Positions 22,248 to 34,500 of a stretch of 64,000 nucleotides of DNA are shown piece after piece (the first letter of the stretch is position 1; each line of letters begins with the position of its first letter). The notes beneath the pieces were generated by a model. The model was not told the DNA's origin. It did not search any database and saw only the letters and a list, made by a program, of their open reading frames with translations. Origin of the DNA: Zygnema cylindricum. Its lineage: Eukaryota; Streptophyta; Zygnematophyceae; Zygnematales; Zygnemataceae. Location of the stretch: the NCBI GenBank assembly GCA_037447655.1, contig JBBHKE010000962.1, positions 231,822 through 295,821 on the forward strand. The letters run 5' to 3'. Position numbers and translations under genes: made by a program.

Positions 22248-23292
22248 TTTTTTGTGTCACGGTTTACAGTTTCCGCTAGTAAGATGGGATCAGAAAAGCA
22301 GTTAAAACTTCTTTTTTTGTCATTTTGTCAATTTTTTTGTATTTCTAATCTTTGAAAATTCCTTTCGAAGATCGAGTAGTGTAGATACTGTGGATATTTT
22401 CTTGCCGGCGTAAGGAAAAAGGTTTAATAATAGCTGAGAACCTTTCCTTTTTTAAATTAGATTTACCAGTTTGCTGGTGTTTAGTGTGAAGGGATTCGTA
22501 TCTCGCAATTCACGTATCCCGATTTAAGATGACGAAAAATATATCAATTGAAAGATAACTTCTTATGCTGGTCGTCCATTTCCTGTTTTACCCCATGCAT
22601 ATACGTGGAGGGGAATATGAATAAACGGGTTTTCCAAATGGGTATTTCAAATGTGAGAGCTCACCTGATTGGTTCTCCAATTCGATGTTTTTTACATACC
22701 TACTTCATGCTAGGTGGAGGCTTTTCAGTGTTTTGGCCATGATAATAAACTTCATAAAAATAAGTTCATCAAGAGTACAAGGGAGAAGTAAAAAGGAAAA
22801 CAAGCACGAGAGTAAAACTTATGTCAATTAACTGAATAAGAGGGGAATACAACCAAAATAAAACTACATGCAAACAAACCAATGGGCTGTTGTATGTAAC
22901 ATACTGCACCGTGCATTGTTACCGTTACTAACAATAATGCCGTCCCTGTTTTAACTGCTCTCAACGCAATATTGCGGTATCCATACTAATTGTTTTTTTC
23001 TTAACACACTCTGTTTGGGTTCAGTCGCCCACGCCATTTGGAGTGGAAATCGAATTGTCCGACATATTCCGAATTGTGCCGATTGTTCGTAAAATAAATC
23101 AAACACGTGTGCACAGGAAATGTAGTGAAAAAAACATAAATGGTAACAGCGCGAGACGGTGCACAGAACGGTAATCCGTACAGGTGCCGTCGTGCAAAAT
23201 TTCAAGTTCGCGCTCAAACCCGGTTTCGAAGGAAGAAAGAAAACAAGGTAAGGTAAAAATTGGTGTCCGAACCCTAAAAATCTAAACGAGGA
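22248..23292 (+). other. Intergenic region between the RING/PHD and PDRG1-like genes
   Basis: Holds the 3' untranslated region of the upstream gene and the promoter/5' leader of the downstream one. The genes are head-to-tail, about 1 kb apart. No tRNA, MITE or clear cis-element is seen. Confidence 0.5.
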
Positions 23293-23340
23293 ATGGATCA
23301 TGGATCCGGGCGTGGAATCCCTGAAGAAGCAATTGGCTGA
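23293..23340 (+). promoter_or_regulatory. Upstream out-of-frame ATG overlapping the PDRG1-like start
   Basis: An ATG at 23293, seven bases before the family-consistent ATG at 23300, opens a 15-codon frame ending in TGA at 23338-23340. Ribosomes starting there would miss the main frame, so it may lower translation. Inference only. Confidence 0.4.
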
Positions 23341-26056
23341 AGTGGAAGCCATTGCTGAGGACCTTTTGCTCGCAAAGCAGCAGGTTTGTTTCTCGGCTCT
23401 TCCTTCCTCTTGACTTTGTTGCAGGAGGTTTTTTTGTAGGCAAAAATATGCGTACTTTATTTTTCAATTTTATTTTTAAGGGTTGTTTTGGTAACCCTAA
23501 AGTATCTTGTTCTTCTCGTAGGGGAAAATGGCTGTACTTTCATCTTTATTTATTTCGAAAACTAGAAAAAAAAAATCAAAATAAAAAAAAAAACCTAAAT
23601 ATTTCCTGTTTGTTCCTTATCACAGTTTCAGAGTTTGAAGTGCTCGATGTCATTTCCTATATCAACATTCCCTTCAGGCAACTTATCAACAGACAAAAAA
23701 AAAAAGTCTCAACATTCTTCTGTGAATTCTAATGCTTCCTTTCATACTTTGAACTTACACCATTTCATCAAAAACTTCTACTTTTAGTACAGAATTATGT
23801 TAAAAAAGAAAACAACTTAAAATACAAAAAACAACAGCAAAATGTTTTTTTCGAATTTACGAATAAAAATATGTCAAAAAAGATAAAACGTATATGAAAA
23901 AGCAGAAACTACACTGATATTTTTTCAAATTTACTAAAAAAAAACAATTCCTCCTCTTAGATTGTGGATTATGATCGTCATCGGAACGCAAACCGAGAAG
24001 CTCTCACTGCTCTTCGCAAAACTGCTCGGAAGCCATCGACTGAACGGAAACGCTTAGTGACGGAAGTTCCGTCTACCAATGTCACAGATCGTGGGAGAGC
24101 AGTGAATCACTCGTGTCACACTTGCGGCGACTATGATGGCTCCACACCAATTTGGATGGCCTTCCCCGGAGGAGAGTTCTTTGTGAGGTTGCCTTTTCAC
24201 ACTGCACATTTGGAGATTCAGAGAGGTGAGTTTTTTTTTTTTCTCATTTTTTTTATAAACATGGTAGGGTAATTACACTAAAGATTTTTTACCCTCATTT
24301 TGAGGGCAAATTGTACAATTTGTACGTTTTTTTGATTAAAATTCTGGGTTTCGTTCACCCTTAAGTTGTGTGATGCACCCTCAACATTTGGGCAAATTTC
24401 TTTGATGTAATTATTAATGAGGAAAAGGATAAATGTAAAAGCTAATTTTTGCCTCTCCAGATTAGTTATGACCATATGCTTGTGACCTGTCAATAGGTTC
24501 TTATGTTCCTTCAGTGTCTATCTAATGTGTAGTCTTCCGATTGTGAGCATTTTCATTTTTTATTAAACATAACATTTAACAACCGCAGTTTTTCGCCAAT
24601 TTAAGGGGCGTCCAATTTTTTTTAATTTACGATGCGTTTTTTGCCTCGAAAGTAAGTTGTTCACACATCCACATATGGAAAAATTCATGAAGCCTCATGA
24701 AAAAAAGTTTAAAATAAAGAAGAAGGAATGGACAATGAAGAGGTCGAGGAACAAGGAAGAGAGAGGAGGAGGGATGGAGGGGGGAGGGAGGGGGGGGGGA
24801 GGGAGGGAGGGAGGGGGGGGGGAGGGGGGGGGAGGGGGGGGAGGGAGGAGGATGAGGAGGAGGAGGAGGAGGAGGAGGAGGAGGAAGGGAGGGAGGGAGG
24901 AGGGAGGGAGAGGATGAAAGATGTATGGACAGGGAGATGTGGAAGAGAGGGATGAGGAGAGAGATGGAGAGGATGATGAGGGAGGATGAGGAATGGAGAG
25001 GAGGGAGGAGGGGGGGGGAGTGGAGGGGAGGGGTGGAGGAAGGAGGAGGACTGGACGGGAGGAAGGACGGAATGGAATGGAAGGAACGGAAAAGACAAAA
25101 GACGGAAAGCCCGAACATGGAGCGTTGGTGGATAAGATCGGTCCAAGTCTTGTGAGGGCTCTTGTTACATTGAAGGACAAATCAGGGACAGGCAATTTGG
25201 GTATTCCTTCATAAGAACCATTTTTTCAGAAAAACCATTTCTTTTTACTGCTATACAAAAATTGTTGGTCTTTTGTTACAAATCTTTCTTTCGATGGAAG
25301 TTTCCACGGGTTTACATTTACAATCACTTTGACAGTTTACAGTTGAATCAATGGACAGTGGCATATGGGGAATGGGAACATAAACTGTAAGAAGAAAAAC
25401 TAATATGTGCATTTGCATGACTTACAACGGGTCCGGTTATTCTTAGCATTGCAAAAACCAATCAGTAGGATGTAAAATTAATTAGCCTAGTAAACCAATG
25501 CCATGTAACATAGAAAAGGGGAAAAAGAAAAACTTCCACATAGAGAGTATCACAATAAACTGAAAAAACCACCACCGTTTACGAACATGCTTAGAGGGAC
25601 ATTTGGGGATATATTTTGAGTACATCCAGTGGACAGATTTTAAAAACTCAATCAGTACCATCTTTGCCTTGTTCACATCGGCCTTTTAAAAAAAACAGCT
25701 TTCGGTATCAAAATAGGAAACAATAATGTTGAAATCTTGTCTGTAGTGTAAGAATATATGTTATACAAGTATTTTAAAGCAAGTTATTGTCTTTCAGTGC
25801 AAGAAAATGCTATGCAAGTACTACTAAAGGAGTGCTGGACGGAAAGTTCATACTTATTATATAATTCACACATACTATAACCACATACTAAATATAACCA
25901 TATACTAAACGCACGGTTGAAAGATGATAGCAATTGGCTTCTTCTTGATTCAGTCTCAAATTTTTGAAAACTTTACTTTTTCAGATCGACACTCTTGTCG
26001 GTCTAAGATGTCAGAAAACCGTTGCTAAGATTCTCGAAGGGTCCAACTCAAGGTGA
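23300..26056 (+). CDS. PDRG1-like prefoldin-family protein (3' end uncertain)
   Basis: Exon 1 23300-23383 (28 codons) and exon 2 23961-24225 join in phase to read ...EDLLLAKQQ|IVDYDRHRNANREALTALRK. This matches the N-terminal coiled coil of p53/DNA-damage-regulated protein 1, a subunit of the R2TP/prefoldin-like co-chaperone complex. WMAFPGGEFFVRLP fits the beta-hairpin of that family. Between them an insertion carries a Cys/His patch (HSCHTCGDY) not usual for the family. A candidate third exon begins at 25985 after TTTTTCAG. From the exon 2 donor phase it stops at 26028; in the more protein-like phase (IDTLVGLRCQKTVAKIL) it stops at 26056. An unseen middle exon could reconcile this. Confidence 0.5.
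24226..24740 (+). other. First part of the PDRG1-like intron 2
   Basis: Begins GTGAGTTTTTT. AT-rich and noncoding; nothing recognisable. Confidence 0.5.
24740..25085. repeat. GGA/GGGA polypurine tract
   Basis: About 340 bp of almost pure purine on the plus strand (GGA, GGGA and G runs; 24780-24930 and 24950-25085). All long reading frames across it, in either direction, are low-complexity translations and not genes. It lies inside the last intron of the PDRG1-like gene. Confidence 0.9.
25090..25980 (+). other. Remainder of the PDRG1-like intron
   Basis: No gene recognised. A missing internal exon may lie here, but no segment combines AG/GT boundaries with family-like sequence convincingly. 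Confidence 0.35.
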
Positions 26057-26078
26057 CTTTTGTCACAAAATAAGATAA

Positions 26079-27506
26079 GTAGTTAAGACTCGTGAGACAG
26101 GCTGCCTGGCCACTTTTCAAAAATGCTTATGGCTGATTTAATTTGGAGAGTTTGTTTGTTTTGGGAGCATAGTGACGACCTAAAATAAGAATTTCACTTC
26201 ATAAGACTCTTTGTCAGCAAATGCTCATCTCATATAACTTCTTTGTTTGTTTTGGGAGCATAGTGACGACCTAAAATAAGAATTTCACTTCATAAGACTC
26301 TTTGTCAGCAAATGCTCAACTCATATAACTTCTTTTACGAATAAATAGCACGAGTTACCATTGGATACTTCGATTCCATTAAAGGCGTGATATCGATTGG
26401 GTGAGAAAGAGAAAAGCTGGACAAGGATGTGGATGAAAAACCATAGATAACAGTACAAAAGTAGATCTAAAGAAAATATACTTAGTGAGACTAACAAAGG
26501 TAAGACCTTGTTGGAACAAAAACTGGAATGTTGCGAGAGATAGATAGGGCACTTTCACCACTACAAAAATGTGTATTTTTTTGCATAATGCTAAAAAACT
26601 AATCGTGTATAGAATTGTTAAATGGAATAGAATAATAGAATAATAGAATAATAGAATTGATTACTTCAAGTTGCATAAACGCCTACTGGGGTGACTCATT
26701 GACCCAGGGAGAGCTCGCCAGGTGGCGATTTGTCCTTATCCGGGCTTGTTCAAAATGGCTTTAAATCTCGTTAATGGCCTTAGACGTACTCCTGGGATAG
26801 TAAGGAACCCAAAAGTAAAAAAGCAAGACCTAAAATAACATAGACATAAAAAAACAATATATCTTCATAACACGAGTGAGAAAGTAGTCCATTAACAGAA
26901 GAGATTGCCTTCATGTTTTCCTTTTTTTTACTCAAATAGCTGTTACTAGTGTGACCAGTTAACAAAAAAATCATCACCAGCTTTGAGCTGAGCTCCACAC
27001 TATAACATAATAGATATAAAATATGACATGAAGATTCCAAACTATAAGATACATCCTCAAATTTCGGTTTTTGGGAATGCGACAAATTGATTGTAATTTT
27101 ATGATTGACGAAAGAGCTATTAGAATCACCAAATTTGTCTGAAGATGGTAAATAATCTTAATGATCTTAAGTAACACTTATATCTCTTGCTTTGTAGGCT
27201 TACTTTGATGTACTCTATTACGAGCACAATTTGAATCTTGAAACCTTTGTTTACCTTGCGATCGTACTTTTTAAGGCTGCGAGTATCGAAACGCACTTTT
27301 CCGCCAATCATATTTTAGACTTACGGCGAAGACTTTCTCCACGACTTTTCATATCGACGAATAAAAACAATTGTTTAGTGAATCGTACGTCCGTACAATG
27401 ACAAGATAAGTCTAATTAGAGTGGAGTCGAGGATTCCACGAACACTTCAAGCTCCTCGAGCATTTCGCGACTCGCTATTGGTTCCACGCAGTACGAATTG
27501 TCCAGA
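26079..27506. repeat. Direct duplication, copy 1
   Basis: The same sequence recurs at 27634-30216 at an offset of 1,555 bp. 26079 to about 27136 is identical by eye, while the rest (27137-27506) differs at several percent and has small indels. It includes an internal 90-bp tandem duplication (TTGTTTGTTTTGGGAG... at about 26153 and 26243). Identical small reading frames in both copies are not evidence of genes. Confidence 0.88.
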
Positions 27507-27633
27507 TTGTAAGAGCGTTGTTCCATTAGGCGGTCTCAGTAAACGTCAAAAATTCGTTTACTGAAGCCATCGTTCCATTGTGTCGGGTCAGTAACCGACA
27601 ATTTATTTGCGTGGCAAAACTTGATTGGTTCAC
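27507..27633. other. Spacer between duplicated copies
   Basis: About 130 bp with a short inverted motif (CAGTAAACG...CGTTTACTG, 27538-27562). No gene. Confidence 0.5.
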
Positions 27634-30216
27634 GTAGTTAAGACTCGTGAGACAGGCTGCCTGGCCACTTTTCAAAAATGCTTATGGCTGATTTAATTTG
27701 GAGAGTTTGTTTGTTTTGGGAGCATAGTGACGACCTAAAATAAGAATTTCACTTCATAAGACTCTTTGTCAGCAAATGCTCATCTCATATAACTTCTTTG
27801 TTTGTTTTGGGAGCATAGTGACGACCTAAAATAAGAATTTCACTTCATAAGACTCTTTGTCAGCAAATGCTCAACTCATATAACTTCTTTTACGAATAAA
27901 TAGCACGAGTTACCATTGGATACTTCGATTCCATTAAAGGCGTGATATCGATTGGGTGAGAAAGAGAAAAGCTGGACAAGGATGTGGATGAAAAACCATA
28001 GATAACAGTACAAAAGTAGATCTAAAGAAAATATACTTAGTGAGACTAACAAAGGTAAGACCTTGTTGGAACAAAAACTGGAATGTTGCGAGAGATAGAT
28101 AGGGCACTTTCACCACTACAAAAATGTGTATTTTTTTGCATAATGCTAAAAAACTAATCGTGTATAGAATTGTTAAATGGAATAGAATAATAGAATAATA
28201 GAATAATAGAATTGATTACTTCAAGTTGCATAAACGCCTACTGGGGTGACTCATTGACCCAGGGAGAGCTCGCCAGGTGGCGATTTGTCCTTATCCGGGC
28301 TTGTTCAAAATGGCTTTAAATCTCGTTAATGGCCTTAGACGTACTCCTGGGATAGTAAGGAACCCAAAAGTAAAAAAGCAAGACCTAAAATAACATAGAC
28401 ATAAAAAAACAATATATCTTCATAACACGAGTGAGAAAGTAGTCCATTAACAGAAGAGATTGCCTTCATGTTTTCCTTTTTTTTACTCAAATAGCTGTTA
28501 CTAGTGTGACCAGTTAACAAAAAAATCATCACCAGCTTTGAGCTGAGCTCCACACTATAACATAATAGATATAAAATATGACATGAAGATTCCAAACTAT
28601 AAGATACATCCTCAAATTTCGGTTTTTGGGAATGCGACAAATTGATTGTAATTTTATGATTGACGAAAGAGCTATTAGAATCACCAAATTTGTCTCAAGA
28701 TGGTGAATAATCTTAATGATGATAAGTAACCCTTATATCCCTTGCTTTGTAAAAAAAAAAAAAAGGGGGGCAAGATAAATTAAAAAGCACGATGGTAAAC
28801 CATCTGAGTCCGGGGATACAAAAGGGGTGGCATGGCCGAAACTGAAAAACTACCAGCAGGGGAATAAAATAACAGGAACACAAAAACAAAAAGAAAACAA
28901 CAACAAGGAAAATAAAAGCACCGAAACTCAAAATGAAAAGCACGGCAACTGACAAAACCAAAACTACAACCTCAACCCTAACTCAATTAAATAACTACGA
29001 AAAGCAACCCCGTAAGTCCCCCTAGCCCGGGGGAGCACGTTGAGGGAGTTCCGAAACACGGCGACGATCCATAACCGAAACAGCCGATCGGAGGAGAATA
29101 GAAGCCTGCACTTGCTGTAAAGCCACAGATAAGCGTTGACGATAGAAAGAAGTAAGGACCGAAGGAGGGCTCCCAGGTCCTCGACGTTTGAAAGCACGTC
29201 GCTGCAACACCCAGACAACCAAAGATCTCGACTGCTATCGGAATAAAGTCATCCATAGGGTCCCGGTGGGCATAATCACCCTCCTTCGCCTTAGCGGCAT
29301 CATGAGCTGCCACCCCAACATGTCGAGCCGCCTAACCAACAACTGTTGCTGAAGTAGGGTTCGCCAAAACAATATCACTGAAGATGCGACGGGCACCATC
29401 AAGCAAAACAACATCGATCCGACGCAAGGGAATAATATGAGAAACCTCCCAACGCACAGAAAAGCACCCCTCTAAAGCGATAGTCGCAACGGCATCGCGA
29501 ATAGTGTCGTGCGCCTGGATCAAATCTCCCCCATGGGAGCAACGAAGCAAATGGACACCATCGGGCCCCAAGACAAGACCACATGCAAAAACAAGAGAGC
29601 CAAGTAAAGGATGATGGGGGAGGCCAAGGCAAAACCGGAGGGCGGTGATGAACTGAGTCGGTGAGAATCGGAGAGTGGACAAAATAGGTGTAGCGAAAAG
29701 CCAAGACCCAGAACCAGGTCCAGGTCCACCACAAGACAGAAGACGAGCACGCAAAGAATCAGAGGGAAGCGCCTTGAGAAGCTCAGATTTAATGGAGGCG
29801 ACAACCCGATCGGAAATTGATTCCTCGATACGCTCAACGGATTTTGTAACAAGTGTGGAGAGAATCGGCACATCCACTAAGGCATGGGGAGGAAGAGAAT
29901 GTGACGCGAACACACTGTCCGAAACCCGAGGGACAACGACTTGCTTTGTAGGCTTAATTTGATGTACTCTATTACGAGCACAATTTGAATCTTGAGACCT
30001 TTGTTTACCTTGCGATCACGATCGAACTTTTTAAGGCTGCTAGTATCGAAACACACTTTTCCGCCAATCATATTTTAGACTTATGGCGAACTGGCGAAGA
30101 CACTCTCCACGACTTTATCAATCTAATTAGAGTGGAGTCGGGGATTCCGCGAACACTTTAAGCACCTCGAGCATTTCGCGACTCGCTATTGGTTCCACGC
30201 AGTACGAATCATTCAG
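27634..30216. repeat. Direct duplication, copy 2 (interrupted)
   Basis: Matches copy 1 up to CTTGCTTTGTA at 28741-28751, is interrupted by the retroelement fragment 28752-29939, and resumes at 29940. Copy 1 shows the uninterrupted site (CTCTTGCTTTGTAGGC near 27187-27200). Confidence 0.88.
28752..29939 (-). mobile_element. 5'-truncated non-LTR retroelement insertion
   Basis: 1,188 bp flanked by an 11-bp duplication CTTGCTTTGTA (28741-28751, 29940-29950); the empty site is visible in copy 1. Minus-strand frames 29913-29332 and 29313-28987 encode the C-terminal part of the RT family seen at 1920-4387: the FACGLVLGPDGVHLLRCSHG Cys/His region, then RIDVVLLDGARRIFSDIVL, then YAHRDPMDDFIPIA. A frameshift or stop separates them near 29330. 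On its own coding strand the element ends in a run of C then T, not poly(A). Confidence 0.82.
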
Positions 30217-30378
30217 ATTGTCCGATCCGACGGCCACGATCTTCCAGTCAAACTTCCCCGCACCAACCATAGTCACAACTGCTAAAAGATAAAATTACAG
30301 AAAGGCAAAGTATTCCCAAACGACTTTTCACGTAAGTGTACATCTCCAAAGTGCCGCCGTCGTCTCACCGATCTCCAT
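30127..30378 (-). CDS. Possible small two-exon protein of unknown function
   Basis: Exon 30378-30369 starts ATGGAGATCG and is followed by GTGAGA. An acceptor TCTTTTAG precedes exon 30281-30127. The joined frame would encode 54 residues (MVGAGKFDWKIVAVGSDN, CVEPIASREMLE) and stop at TAA. The last 30 codons are also open in duplication copy 1 near 27506-27420 with mostly conservative changes. I do not recognise the family. It could be a degenerate gene end carried in the duplication. Confidence 0.22.
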
Positions 30379-30429
30379 GGAGTCGACCGAACGAGAAAGG
30401 AAACGGCCACACCTCCGGAGCTCTTTTTT

Positions 30430-31360
30430 GGCAAAATTACATATGAAATGCATTCAGGTTTAGATATACATCAACAATATTTGATATGATAGGTTTTTTA
30501 AAAAAATCTCTTCTCGGAGTACGAGGCACTAACTGAGGTGCTGAGTCAGCAAATAAATTAGGGTTGGTCCTTCAAAGCAAGTTCGGATTTGGTGTGGAAA
30601 TTTCCTATTCATAAGAAGGACAAGGAGTCTCGGCAATCCAAATGTGTGATATGAGACCACCAGCAATAAATACTAAGTAACCTTAAACAATGTAGTTGCA
30701 AGTTGCCTCCAATAATAATAGCATGAGTCATAAAATGAGTTCAAACTGCAATATCAGCCCAGCCATCTGATTATGGAAATGGTACAAAAACAATTCCTAT
30801 GGAGACCAGATCTAGAAACCTCTTCTAAGAGCAATAATAGGAAACTAGTAAAAGATAGAAATACTATATTACCAAAATACAAACAGTAAAAATGTAACAT
30901 TACCGAAACATAAGCGACAAAAATTGTATATTACCAAAACATAAACGACAAAAATGGTATATTACCAAAACATAAATATTCTAAGGTTGTGACTTTTGTA
31001 ACATCTTTCATCTTCGTCAAAGATGGACTGATTAAGGATAAAACATAAAAATATAAATTACTTATGGAAAAAAATAATAATAATCTTATACTTTAGAAAC
31101 TAACAATGCACTCTCAATAGTCACATATTATTATTCTCGATTTTGTCATCTTTTGTGATATTCGCACATCCTTTTTTTCTGTACTTGTATAAGGATTGGG
31201 AATTTTCCCTTCCCTTCAAGTCCTTTTTTCTCTGTCCTTTTCCTTACAAATTTGTTGAAATTTACTTTTTCTTTTTTCCGACAATGATGACCTGATACAA
31301 AAAAAAAGAAAAAAGAAAAAATAAGAACAGAAAGAAAAAGGAAGATAAAAAAAAAAAAAA
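30430..31360. other. AT-rich spacer beyond the last visible GRV2-like exon
   Basis: No exon of the GRV2 family is found here. 30850-30985 is a short tandem repeat (unit about 38-43 bp: ACCAAAACATAAACGACAAAAATGGTATATT-like). The region is otherwise featureless. Confidence 0.5.
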
Positions 31361-31364
31361 AACA

Positions 31365-31420
31365 ACCCTTCAAAAGCAGCTATAATCCGTGAGTTAAAAT
31401 CGAGTGCATAGTTCTGTCAG
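31365..31420 (-). repeat. Intronic copy of the GRV2-like exon 16 3' end
   Basis: CAAAAGCAGCTATAATCCGT...CATAGTTCTGTC parallels the exon 16 end at 31591-31650 (AGAAGCAGCAATAATCTGT...CATAGTTCTGTCC). It covers the splice-donor side. About 50 of 60 positions agree by eye. Confidence 0.65.
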
Positions 31421-31592
31421 AACTGTCAAAAATACCTCAAAAAAACCCTTAAAAACCCTTAAAAAATCCTAAAAACAGTTAAGAAACCCTGAAAAAACAC
31501 AGAAGAACGCTGAAAGAACTGCAAAAAGAAAAACAGAACAAAATCCCCAAAAAATAAGACCAAAACCTCTAAAAAAAACTTAGTTTTCAAAC

Positions 31593-34500
31593 CTTTAGAA
31601 GCAGCAATAATCTGTGCCGTAAAACTCGATCCATAGTTCTGTCCAACAAAACGGTTACATGTGCTGTTCCGTCGAAATTTCCGATTTTTGAAAGATGTTG
31701 ATCCGCGACTAAAGCCATGGCTCGGGCACAAAGCTCTCTCACTCCCCCCCTCCCACTCCCTCCTCCTCCTCCTCCAAACCCATTTATACCCGCCGTTGTA
31801 CACCAATCATCGTCCAATCTGTCGAATTTAAGATAATCTCAAAAACCAGAACCAGAAAGTCACAAAAAAAAAATCACAAAAACATAGTCTCACCAAATAA
31901 TACCTGAAGGGTAGAGTCCACAATATTCATCCTTTCATTAAAGATAAATCCTCGCATTTCATTAACTCATTTTTCATTTATATACATACAACAGAAACAA
32001 ATGATATTTACACATGTACAACATGTATATATATAAACACACACAAAACACAAGAAATTCTCCTACCAGACAAAAAAATAAAACAAATAACACAAAATAA
32101 CACGAATATTCCTTATGTTTTTAGCCTCTTAAAACCCAAAAACTCAGAACAAAAAAAGAGCCAAGTGCTAATTAAAAAAAACAAAGGGAAAAAAAAACCA
32201 GAATCCTAAATTCCTAAAGAAAAATAAAAGGGATTAGGAATTTAGGACCTTCATTACTTCAATCCTTCCTCCCTTCTTGGTTTCTAAACCTTTGAGGTTT
32301 AAAAATTGTGCCCCAAAAAACCAGATAGGTAAAAATGACAAAGTTCCCCAAAAACAGGATAGGACATTGAAATGGCCCAAAACCTTGGACAAAGAAAAGA
32401 GCCACAAAAAAAACGACAGAGAAAACAATAAAATGTCCCGAAAACCGAGGGTAAAAAAAAGGCTGCTCTGAAAAAAAAGGCGCCCCCAAAAACTGATAAT
32501 TTAGAAAGAAAGAAAAAAACTAAAAGAAAAACTTACGATGTTGGTTCTTCCCAATCCCCGTCTCCTACGACCAATCCCGTATCAGCTTCGCACAAAAATC
32601 GGTGATAAAGCTCCCGAAAAAAAGCCGGAGGGTCTCTAAGTAAAAATCCCTCCCACTCTTTTGAAACTTCCATGCTTGACGCTCCTCCTCCTCCTCCTCC
32701 TCCGTCGAGAAGGAGTCGAAGGTAATATTGTCCCACACATAACTCCTTTGAGAGACTGGGATAGGAAACGGAGAATTCGGCAAAATTCCAGCTTACCTCT
32801 CCAACTGTTCCCTCTCCTCCTCCTACTCCTCCTCCTCCTGCTACTACATTTGGAAACAATTACAAGGAACAATGAGGATTGAGAAACCTTTTTACCAGGC
32901 AAAGTAAAAATAATCCTCAAAAAAAATGAAAGTACAAACTGTGAACATGCTTTATGAAACTAATTTCTCTCCATTCACATTTGTCGGATTATTAATCTGG
33001 TGTTGTGATGGAAAGGCAAGATTTTTTTTTTTTTTTTTTTACTTTCCAATCGTATATATCGTGCATCGTCAATACATTGCCCATCGTCATTCGCGTTAAG
33101 GATTTATTACTGTTAATGCGAAATTATAATATATAATACGAATTTATTGCAAGTAGAAGTGGCAGATTGTTAATTAGTTGCCACTTTCTCAAATGGTTAG
33201 TATTGTTAACACTATTCTATGATTTTCGTCCAAAAAAAGTTTGCGACCGAATTAGTTTTATTAACTCTAATAATGATGGGCACTGTAGCGATAATGTTTT
33301 TTTCAGTCGCTCGTTTTTCTCAATACAAAGGTAAAATTCTTACATTTTCGAACGGTGGTATCCAAATGAATATTGGACACATGCACAATGAGGGAGAGAG
33401 GGAGAGGGAGAGGGAGAGGGAGAGGGAGAGGGAGAGGGAGAAATGGAAAATGTGTGCACAGAGAAAAGTTGATTTAAGAGGCGAAAAAACATTAACGATA
33501 ATAGCAAGATAGTGTAGTTAGTGAATAAGCAGGAAAGGAGAAGAAGAAATAAGAATGTCGATGAGTAAGCGGGTGAATAAAGAATCAAAGGAGAAGTAAA
33601 GGCTCGTAAGGAGTGAGTTTATTAGAAAGGAACCGAAGTGAATAAATATTTATTTTTAGTCAGGGAATAAGTCACATTCAGAAAGTGACATTTAGTATGG
33701 GGGATATTTTGAAATATTTATTAACAAATTGAGGAGAGGTAGAAAGGAACATTAACCAATTGCAGGGAGGATGTTACTTTCTTCTCCTCCTAAAAAGTAG
33801 AAATTCCCAATTGGGAAAGAGGAAACCAAATTTACTAATAGAGGAGAAAAAAGTAGCATGTATCATTTACAGGCGAACAAGAGGGATAGGTTGGGAGGGG
33901 AAAACAAAAAAGATGGAAAGTCCAACATTTACCCCATGGTAAAAATTAATAGTATCAGAAAACAATAAACAGCAAAAACTATATCACCTTACAGCAAATT
34001 TATACAAGAAAAAAATTATTTATTTAAAATCAACAATGTTGAGCCAAAATTGTTGAAAGCATAGTTTTCTCACCTACTGAATTGCTGGTTGTTCCGTGAC
34101 CTTTCCTCTCTCTCTCCGCATCTAAAAAGTGAACCTCTCCCTCCAAAGCTTCCCTTAACTCCTGACGAGTCCTCTCGTTCCAAATCAGATCTGCTCGATG
34201 ATGTTCTTTTGAAAATTCTCGCCAGAACAAACCCCAATTTAAAGCGGGTTTTACCCTCTCAAATCCGTTTGAATCGGCAAATCCCGGATTGAGAGGTTGA
34301 GAGAGGAGAGGGAGAGACTCGCTTTGAGAAGTTACAGATACTCCTCCTACTCCTCCTCGACCACCTCCTCCTCCTCCTTCATTTCCTTCATGAGAAATCG
34401 CAGTTGACCCAGAGGCCTCCAAATTTGCATCAAAAACTGACGCCATATTTCCCAACGGAGCTGTTGAAACTGGCAAAGGACTACTTTCTCCATTATTATA

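Noticed and set aside
24627-25214. Long Pro/Ser-rich and Gly/Glu-rich open frames on both strands
   Set aside because: They are translations of the GGA/GGGA tract, overlap each other in all frames and lie in an intron.
26379-27085. Identical small minus frames in both duplicate copies (also 27934-28640)
   Set aside because: Identity follows from the recent duplication, not selection; no domain seen.
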